DNA from: a virus
Direction: 5' to 3' (one strand)
Length of the DNA: 44,509 nucleotides
Virus record (IMG/VR): IMGVR_UViG_3300043673_000057
Location: 1 to 44,509 of that record
Part shown: one piece after another, positions 39,280-44,509 of the stretch
Layout of the letters: every line of letters starts with the position of its first letter
How positions within the stretch are numbered: the first letter of the stretch is position 1
The notes under the pieces: generated by a model
Database searches by the model: none
What the model was told of the DNA's origin: nothing
What the model saw: the letters and a program-made list of their open reading frames with translations, nothing else
Position numbers and translations under genes: made by a program

Positions 39280-40353
39280 TCAGGGAGAAGACGCCCGTTG
39301 CCGCAATTCGAAATAAACCTCATGATTCACCACCGCCTGGCGATGCTTGCGCAGCCGGTTTGCGTACTTCGTCAACCCCGCCCGCGTCGCGTTCTTGTCG
39401 TCGGTCTCGAGCAGCAGCGTGGCGTGTCCGCCGTCCTCGCGATAGTCCATCAGCGCCAGGCTCTCGAAGCAATCCTTCCAGTCCTGCGCCCCCGCCCGCA
39501 GCCCGCGCCGTCCATGCGTGCCCAGGTTCAGATCGGTCTGGTACAGGTCGCCCTTCAGCGGTGCCAGGATCCGGTGCAGCTTGATCCGCCATTCGATCAG
39601 CCCGGGGAGTGCCTGCGTTTCGGCGATCTCTCGCACTTCGTCGGCAGTTCCGCCAAACGAAGTTTCACCCCCTTTGAAAAAGGGGGTAGGGGGATTTGTA
39701 CTTGTTTTATGTTTTGTGTCTTGTGTCTTGTCTATAAGGGGCTCCTCCTGGTGAGACAGATCTGTCTCAAAACCACCCTCTATTTGCGACAGATCTGTCG
39801 CATCCGCCGCGACACAAATTTTTTTCCCCACAGAGACAGCATCGGCAACAGACTGTCTCACTGTGAGACAGTTAGCAGCCTTCCTCTCGAACACCTCGGC
39901 TAACGTGTTCTCCCGCGCGGGCGTTGACGGTAGCTCGGTTTGTGGCGCAATCCATCTGTCTCGCTGTGAGACAGTTGACGAATCGCCTTCTACTCCCTTC
40001 CCCCTACCCCCTACCCCCTGCTTTATCCTCTCCTGCACCAGCGCCTTCACGTTGGCCAGCGCCCAACTGGACACGGTTTTTGCCTTCGCGCCCTTGGTCT
40101 CGATCACCAGGCCCTCGGCGACGAGCACCTTCATGCTGCGCGCCACGGTGTCTTTGCCCATGCGCGCGACCGCGGCGATCTCGCGCAGGCTCAGCCGCAC
40201 CTCGGTGCCGTAGCAGTAGCGGCACATGGCGCTGTACACACTGATCCCGTTCTGCCCCAGCGCCTCGCCGAACACGTCGTAGATCTCGTTATCCATCCAC
40301 AGGTGCCCAGGCTCACGCCGGTCCCGGAGCTTACACTTCGTTCCATCGCTCAT
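39280..40353 (-). CDS. Replication-initiator-like winged-HTH protein
   Basis: 357 residues. Residues 20-90 form a winged helix-turn-helix (VRLSLREIAAVARMGKDTVA then RSMKVLVAEGLVIETKG), as in phage replication initiators and plasmid Rep proteins. Residues 105-235 are a low-complexity linker read through a heptad element (111-122), four GAGACAG palindromes (124-203) and a PPTPFFKGG palindrome (221-229). The C-terminal domain (residues 240-350) includes WRIKLHRILAPLKGDLYQTD and may load helicase. Phage origins often lie within such genes. Confidence 0.7.
   Translation of the reverse strand: MSDGTKCKLRDRREPGHLWMDNEIYDVFGEALGQNGISVYSAMCRYCYGTEVRLSLREIAAVARMGKDTVARSMKVLVAEGLVIETKGAKAKTVSSWALANVKALVQERIKQGVGGRGKGVEGDSSTVSQRDRWIAPQTELPSTPARENTLAEVFERKAANCLTVRQSVADAVSVGKKICVAADATDLSQIEGGFETDLSHQEEPLIDKTQDTKHKTSTNPPTPFFKGGETSFGGTADEVREIAETQALPGLIEWRIKLHRILAPLKGDLYQTDLNLGTHGRRGLRAGAQDWKDCFESLALMDYREDGGHATLLLETDDKNATRAGLTKYANRLRKHRQAVVNHEVYFELRQRASSP
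39664..39700 (+). repeat. Palindromic PFFKGG-type element in frame
   Basis: CCCCCTTTGAAAAAGGGGG forms a hairpin with a small loop, followed by TAGGGGGATTT. Read on the minus strand it encodes NPPTPFFKGG. Elements encoding this peptide are widespread in cyanobacterial and proteobacterial genomes, also as in-frame inserts. Confidence 0.75.
39752..39974. other. Palindrome cluster, candidate replication origin
   Basis: Four palindromes built from GAGACAG/CTGTCTC: TGAGACAGA-TCTGTCTCA (39752-39769), the GCGACAG variant (39785-39802), ACTGTCTCAC-T-GTGAGACAGT arms (39852-39872) and a one-mismatch copy (39956-39974), plus a half site at 39833-39839. The first two are 33 bases apart centre to centre. 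AT-rich tracts (39695-39740 and the T7 run at 39819) adjoin. Location inside the initiator gene resembles lambda-type origins. Confidence 0.65.
39986..40021 (-). repeat. Heptad G4 element, copy 19
   Basis: Four heptads on minus inside the initiator frame, encoding KQGVGGRGKGVEG (residues 111-123), next to the palindrome cluster. Confidence 0.9.
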
Positions 40354-40512
40354 TTAGCTCTCACCCTTCAGCCCAAAATCGAAGCCGCCCTGACCTTTGG
40401 GCGGCTCAACCGTAAACGTCGCGCGCTTGCCGCACGCCTCGCACACCGGCGTACCCTGATCCCGCGACACATTCCTCTTCCCGCACCCACACGTCCACCA
40501 CACCGGTTTCAT
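40354..40512 (-). CDS. Small zinc-ribbon protein (52 aa)
   Basis: MKPVWWTCGCGKRNVSRDQG then TPVCEACGKRATFTVEPPKG. C8, C10, C24 and C27 form a zinc ribbon. The ATG at 40512 overlaps the ParB-like stop (ATGA) and its TAA abuts the initiator ATG, so it is clearly part of this operon. May assist the initiator or transcription. Confidence 0.8.
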   Translation of the reverse strand: MKPVWWTCGCGKRNVSRDQGTPVCEACGKRATFTVEPPKGQGGFDFGLKGES

Positions 40513-42389
40513 TTCGACTTGCTCTTCTTTTTAGCCGCCGACCATCGCCTATTTATGACCTCAGCGATCCGCTTCCGAGCCTCGGGAGACAGCTTCCTCA
40601 CCGCTGGCTTCTTCGCGGCAGGCTTCGGCGCAACCAGCTTCACCGGAGCGAACGTGAGCGCGATCTTCTCGGCGTCAACCTTGTGTTTCTTCGCCATTGC
40701 CCACAGCTCCGAGCGCGACTCTTTATTCCTGCTCATGTTGTGCTCTCGCACATTGATGGCGTCGATGCTGAGCGCGTCGTAGAGCAGCTGGTGCAGCTGC
40801 GGTTCCGTCGCCTTCGCCGCATAGGCGGCCAGCACCTTCACCGCGTCGCGCCGGATATCCCACTCATCACCCTTGGTCCGGATAGGCAGCTCGATCACCT
40901 GGCAGATCCGCCCTGCCTCGTACTCCGAAATACTTTTCATCGCAATCGTGCGGAGCAGCTCGACGCTGGGTTGCACCTTCGCGCGAATCGCCCGGTAGAT
41001 CGCAACGCGGATCGCCGTCTCGCTCTCCACATACATCTTGCGCTTGGCCGCCTCCGCTGCTTCCTTGGCCTGGTCGCTGCGCGATGAATTGGACGAGCCA
41101 TAACTATGCGGCTTTTGCACCTCATGCTTGTGCACCTTGCACTTCTGGTCTGCGCAGCACCACACCAGCTTGCCTTTGTCGGGACCGTCTACCATCAGCG
41201 CCTTCACCGTGTTTTCGCAGCTTGTCACGCCGTCCTGGGTCGCAGCAACCCACTGGCCTTGCTTCACCGTCTTCCGCGTAACCACCTCGCCGCCGCCGAC
41301 AGCTTCCTCCTCCAGCGGCGCACGGCTGGGCTTCGAAGAGATCTTCAGCAGCCAACCTTTGCCGCCGTCGTGCTTGGCGTTGATCTTCGCGGCCTCCTTG
41401 TGGACCTTCACCGTGGCGTCCTGCTTGGCCGAGAAGCATGCCGGGTCCAGGCACACATCCGCCTCGGCCGTGAGATCTCCGAACAGCGCGGCATTAGATC
41501 CGGAGCGCTTCGGGCAGTCGATACACGCGCCTGCACCCGGAAGGAGCAGGTCGTCATCCAGCCGCCAGGGAACGCTCGCCAGCTTCAGCAGCACGTTGCT
41601 CTCGATCCACCGCTTCAGCTGCGCCTCGGTCGCCTCGACGAGCCGCCGGCCATGGCGCATGTACTTCTGCACCTGCGGATTCGGCATGTTGTAGCTGATT
41701 TTTTCATCCTCGTAACCGTCCTCGTCCTCGTCATCGCCGCCGTCATCATCGTCGAGAATCTTCTCGAGCACTACCTCGGTGATGGGCCGTTTATCATACT
41801 TCGGATCCGAGTCGAGCATGAAGCGAAGCGCCCGATCCTGGTCGTTCGGCGTCAGTCTCGCCAGCAGCAGCGCATGGCCCAGGGTGATGTGGCCCTTGAT
41901 GTAGAGCAGCTTGCAATAGAGCTCGAGCGTCCGCAGGCGAAGCCGCGCGGCCACGTAGCCAGCCGTCTTGCCAACCTTCTTCGCGATGTCCTCAATCGAC
42001 ATATCCAGCTGGTCGGGCCCCATCATCGCGGCGTAGGCGTCGGCCTCTTCGACAGGATGCACATCGGCGCGCTGCAGGTTCTCCACCACCTGCGTCTCCT
42101 TCGCCTCGTCGTCGGTCAGCTCCTTCACGATGCACGGCACCGTGTGCAGGCTCAGCGACTCGGCCGCGCGCAGGCGCCTCTCGCCGGCGACGAGTTCATA
42201 TTGGATCTTGTCCGTCGGCTTGGCCTTCGGACGGCGCCGCACCAGCAGCGGGACCTGGATGCCAAGCTCGCCGATCGACGCCTTGAGCTCCGCCAGCTGG
42301 TCGGCGTCGAAGCTCTTGCGTGGGTTGGTGGTGGAGGGTGCGATCACCCCAAGGCTTATCTGTTCATAACTTCCAGCGGTTTGCGTCAT
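40509..42389 (-). CDS. ParB/Spo0J-like protein
   Basis: 626 residues from the ATG at 42389 (ATGA overlap, GGAG 7 bases upstream); the longer frame upstream is a shadow of other genes. ParB N-domain: NPRKSFDADQLAELKASIGE, VAGERRLRAAESL (residues 68-80), VVENLQRADVHPVEEADAYA, the CTP-binding type motifs; HTH at about 131-155. An acidic stretch (DDDDGGDDEDEDGYEDE) and a Cys domain (CIDCPKRS...CLDPACF) follow, then a basic C-terminus. No ParA gene is present, so it may act in replication or gene control rather than partition. Confidence 0.88.
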   Translation of the reverse strand: MTQTAGSYEQISLGVIAPSTTNPRKSFDADQLAELKASIGELGIQVPLLVRRRPKAKPTDKIQYELVAGERRLRAAESLSLHTVPCIVKELTDDEAKETQVVENLQRADVHPVEEADAYAAMMGPDQLDMSIEDIAKKVGKTAGYVAARLRLRTLELYCKLLYIKGHITLGHALLLARLTPNDQDRALRFMLDSDPKYDKRPITEVVLEKILDDDDGGDDEDEDGYEDEKISYNMPNPQVQKYMRHGRRLVEATEAQLKRWIESNVLLKLASVPWRLDDDLLLPGAGACIDCPKRSGSNAALFGDLTAEADVCLDPACFSAKQDATVKVHKEAAKINAKHDGGKGWLLKISSKPSRAPLEEEAVGGGEVVTRKTVKQGQWVAATQDGVTSCENTVKALMVDGPDKGKLVWCCADQKCKVHKHEVQKPHSYGSSNSSRSDQAKEAAEAAKRKMYVESETAIRVAIYRAIRAKVQPSVELLRTIAMKSISEYEAGRICQVIELPIRTKGDEWDIRRDAVKVLAAYAAKATEPQLHQLLYDALSIDAINVREHNMSRNKESRSELWAMAKKHKVDAEKIALTFAPVKLVAPKPAAKKPAVRKLSPEARKRIAEVINRRWSAAKKKSKSK

Positions 42390-42601
42390 CTCATCGCTCC
42401 AAGTTGTTTCGCCTTCACTCTTGCTCTCACTTCCTCGACCATGTCGCGCGCATCTCCGCCGGCCACTTCCTTGTCGACGGCTAAGGCCACATCCTCGGCC
42501 CGCACCACCAGCACCAGCAGCGCGCCGGAGTTCTTGCGAATCCACTCCGCCGCGCCCTCCAGCGAGTGCAGGCTCGTCAGGTCCCACCCCTTCGCCTTCA
42601 C
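42386..42601 (-). CDS. Small hypothetical protein with GTG start
   Basis: 71 residues (KAKGWDLTSLHSLEGAAEWI then RKNSGALLVLVVRAEDVALA ...). A GTG at 42601 overlaps the upstream TGA (GTGA), and its own stop overlaps the ParB-like ATG. The longer frame upstream is out of phase with the previous gene and rejected. A compact alpha/beta protein, family unknown. Confidence 0.75.
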   Translation of the reverse strand: MKAKGWDLTSLHSLEGAAEWIRKNSGALLVLVVRAEDVALAVDKEVAGGDARDMVEEVRARVKAKQLGAMR

Positions 42602-43437
42602 AGCTTCCCGGTTGCCTGCAACCACAGCTTCGGCCCGTCGACCGAGGTGCGGACCTTGAAGCCGCCCTTCCTCGCCTTGACCCGGCACGCCTTCTCCACA
42701 ATCTTCACCACGTCGAAGGACTCCAGCTCGACCATCAGCGCCTTGCCTTCCTCGAACGCCTGGAACATCTGGTCATAGACAGCCTGGAAGGGGCTGACCC
42801 TTCCGTGTCTCGACGCGGGGAACCGCTTCGTCTCTACCGTTGCCATCACAACCTCCTCAGGTTTGCGCTTCGTCTTCTTCATGCCCATCGCTGCTTCCAA
42901 CTTCGTCTTGGCATACGGCCCGCGGGGCCCGCGCGGTTTCTTTACATTCGCGGCCTTGCGCTCTTTCTGCGTGCGCGGGAGCAGTGGAGCGGGTTGCCTG
43001 CCCTTCAAACCACGCTTCAGATTCTCCGGATCGAGCGAAGCCTTGATCGCCCAGTCCGACACCGCCGCCGTCTCCTCCACCACGCGGTCCGCGTCCGCAA
43101 TCGCAATAGTCCTGCACTCGCCCGATCCGCAGCCTACTTCCGCCTCGAACATCTCCGCGCCCAACCCGCTGCGCATCTTCTCCACACTCAGAGCCTGCCC
43201 GCACACCTCGCCGCGCCCGCACGACAGGCACAGCGCCGTCTCTCCGCACATCCCCTTCGCCGGGCACCAGTGCCCAAGCAGCCTGCATCCCGCACACGCC
43301 GTCCCCGCCGCCGGACGGTCACCCTCATCGAACCCAAACACCAACACCAGCACCTCGCAGTCGACGACCACGCCCAGCTCCGCCCTCCATCGCCACAACT
43401 GCATCTCCTCCTCCTCCGCGTTGAGGTCGAGACTCAC
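42598..43437 (-). CDS. Cys-rich protein with basic linker
   Basis: 279 residues from a GTG at 43437 (GTGA overlap). An acidic N-terminus (NAEEEEMQLWRWRAELGVVV), a Cys-rich region (about residues 48-80: CAGCRLLGHWCPAKGMCGET, CLSCGRGEVCG), a very basic linker (KKPRGPRGPYAKTK) and a C-terminal domain. An internal Met at 42846 follows a perfect AGGAGG with 5-base spacing and could make an 82-residue second product containing only the last domain. Family unknown; likely zinc- and nucleic-acid-binding. Confidence 0.65.
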   Translation of the reverse strand: MSLDLNAEEEEMQLWRWRAELGVVVDCEVLVLVFGFDEGDRPAAGTACAGCRLLGHWCPAKGMCGETALCLSCGRGEVCGQALSVEKMRSGLGAEMFEAEVGCGSGECRTIAIADADRVVEETAAVSDWAIKASLDPENLKRGLKGRQPAPLLPRTQKERKAANVKKPRGPRGPYAKTKLEAAMGMKKTKRKPEEVVMATVETKRFPASRHGRVSPFQAVYDQMFQAFEEGKALMVELESFDVVKIVEKACRVKARKGGFKVRTSVDGPKLWLQATGKL

Positions 43438-43889
43438 GCCGCCTGCTCTCTGGCTTCGAAGCAGGTCGCCTTCTCTTCCCTCTTCCCTACACCCTCTTCC
43501 CTGTTCTTCTTGGGCCCACGCCTACGCGCCACCAGGTTGCGGACGCGCTCCCGCACCTCTCTCGGAGTGTTCGCCGCACGAGGCAGAAACAAATCCGCCA
43601 GCAGCATGACGGGATACTCCTGAACCACACGGCTGGTGATCATCGTGGACAGTCCGGGATGCAGACGCTTCGCCCGCCGCACCACCTCGTTGCTGTCCAT
43701 GTCCGAGACGTGCAGATCGCACACCATCGCGTCGACGGTGCCAGGTGCCATCTCGGCGAGTAGCCGCAGCGCCCGCGCCCCCGAGCGCGCCTCCACCACG
43801 CGATAGCCCCAGATCTCCAGCAGAAACCGGCGTACGCTCAACTCTTGCTCGTTGCCATCGACACACAACACTACCTTCCTCGGACGCAT
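43434..43889 (-). CDS. Receiver-domain (response-regulator-like) protein
   Basis: 151 residues from the ATG at 43889 (GGAG, 6-base spacer), preferred over a GTG at 43901. A CheY-like receiver domain fills residues 5-120: D11 (LCVDGN), phosphoacceptor D58 (AMVCDLHVSDMD), T85/S86 (TMITS). The usual acid pair is reduced to one Asp and the conserved Lys before Pro is missing (DLFLPRAAN), so phosphorylation may be weak or absent. The tail REEGVGKREEKA is read from heptad element 20. No output domain. Rare in phages; may bind host kinases or regulators. Confidence 0.78.
   Translation of the reverse strand: MRPRKVVLCVDGNEQELSVRRFLLEIWGYRVVEARSGARALRLLAEMAPGTVDAMVCDLHVSDMDSNEVVRRAKRLHPGLSTMITSRVVQEYPVMLLADLFLPRAANTPREVRERVRNLVARRRGPKKNREEGVGKREEKATCFEAREQAA
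43469..43504 (-). repeat. Heptad G4 element, copy 20
   Basis: Four heptads on minus inside the receiver-protein frame, encoding its charged C-terminal tail. Confidence 0.9.
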
Positions 43890-43959
43890 AAAATTCTCCA
43901 CTCAGCCCATCGGCTGCTTTGTTGGTGCTTGGTCTGTTCGCTGGTCTCCTCCTGTCCTT

Positions 43960-44509
43960 TTACAGTGCTGCGACAGGCGCGCTCGCGTTCGCCGCCATCC
44001 ACTCGCCGATCCACTGCTCGGCGTACTTTGCGATGCGGTTGTTCTCTGGGATGTCGCCCTCGCGAATCAGGGAAAACCATCTTTCCGCAGGCCGCGACGG
44101 CTGGTGCGGCAGACACACCTCGCCCGAGCGCTCCAGTGTGCCCACCAGGCAGCGGCAGACGCCATCGTAGGTAGAGCCATCGATCTTGCCGTCGCGCAGC
44201 GACTTCAGCAACGCAGGCACCTCGGGCGCGGCCTGGTCGAGGATGCCGAACAGATCGTCCTTCACTCGCTGGGTGAACCCAGCGGGCAGCGCATGAGAAT
44301 ACGAGCCCAGATAGAGGTAGCCGGTGGTGGTCAACCCAGCGGGCAGCGCATGAGAATACGAGCACAGATTGAGGTCGCCGGTGGTGGTCAACCCAGCGGG
44401 CAGCGCATGAGAATACGAGCCCAGATAGAGGTAGCCGGTGGTGGTCAACCCAGCGGGCAGCGCATGAGAATACGAGGCCAGATAGAGGTAGCCGGTGGTG
44501 GTCAACCCA
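43960..44509 (-). CDS. LRR-like repeat protein, C-terminal part
   Basis: Continues the frame begun at 205. Four repeats here and two at the left end give six copies of the 19-residue unit. The C-terminal domain (VKDDLFGILDQAAPEVPALL ... GSTYDGVCRCLVGTLERS ... AERWFSLIREGDIPENNRIA) is of a kind often found after such repeats in bacterial and phage proteins. An ATG at 44505 is internal to the repeats and not the true start. Copy number may be underestimated by assembly. Confidence 0.75.
   Translation of the reverse strand, partial: GLTTTGYLYLASYSHALPAGLTTTGYLYLGSYSHALPAGLTTTGDLNLCSYSHALPAGLTTTGYLYLGSYSHALPAGFTQRVKDDLFGILDQAAPEVPALLKSLRDGKIDGSTYDGVCRCLVGTLERSGEVCLPHQPSRPAERWFSLIREGDIPENNRIAKYAEQWIGEWMAANASAPVAAL
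44279..44509. repeat. 57-bp tandem repeat array, right end
   Basis: Four copies of the 57-base unit with a few substitutions. The last 25 bases equal bases 2-26 of the window. Confidence 0.95.

Noticed and set aside
41106-42659. 517-codon plus-strand frame opposite the ParB-like gene
   Set aside because: Antisense shadow; ParB motifs are unambiguous on the minus strand.

Overview
The window is a GC-rich (about 60%), tightly packed genome of a temperate, tailed bacteriophage with a long-tail (siphovirus-type) gene set: P27-type small terminase, HK97-type large terminase, portal, S49-type prohead protease, HK97-fold capsid, frameshifted tail chaperone, tape measure, and a DUF2460/DUF2163/NlpC-P60/hub tail tip like that of gene transfer agents. 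A tyrosine integrase shows it can be a lysogen. The last 25 bases repeat bases 2-26; closing the circle there joins two partial reading frames into one intact 243-codon gene, so this is most likely a complete circular (or circularly permuted) genome of about 44.48 kb, cut inside a tandem repeat. The host cannot be fixed from sequence alone; an Acidobacteriota or other GC-rich Gram-negative host is a guess.

Nearly all genes read on the minus strand, so transcription runs from high to low coordinates. In that order from the closure point: repeat protein (205 to 1, continuing at 44509), receiver-domain protein, Cys-rich protein, ParB-like protein, zinc ribbon and replication-initiator-like protein (43.9-39.3 kb); small genes and lysis genes (39-35.3 kb: membrane proteins, M15 endolysin, holin-like protein, spanin-like coiled coil); HNH endonuclease and terminases, portal, protease, capsid, connectors (35.3-25 kb); tail tube, chaperones, tape measure, tail tip, fibre (24.9-11 kb); integrase and attachment region (7.2-5.4 kb); and a chain of small overlapping early or regulatory genes (5.4-0.3 kb), many of them Cys-rich.

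Four plus-strand genes interrupt this order and look like cargo (morons) or regulators: a ribbon-helix-helix protein diverging from the integrase (7357), a polytopic GT-C-like glycosyltransferase (9772), a membrane plus zinc-finger protein with its own promoter and operators (19757), and a signal-anchored protein (23686). A secreted beta-helix protein (7625-9694, minus) sits beside the glycosyltransferase. Together they suggest that the lysogen remodels the host envelope.

The most striking non-coding feature is a family of about 20 dispersed elements. Each is built of four AGGGNNN heptads, that is, four G3 tracts with 4-base loops, a canonical G-quadruplex pattern. They sit at gene boundaries, three times as inverted pairs, and often supply a stop codon, a ribosome-binding purine run or a C-terminal tail. 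Inside the initiator gene a cluster of GAGACAG/CTGTCTC palindromes next to AT-rich DNA looks like a replication origin.
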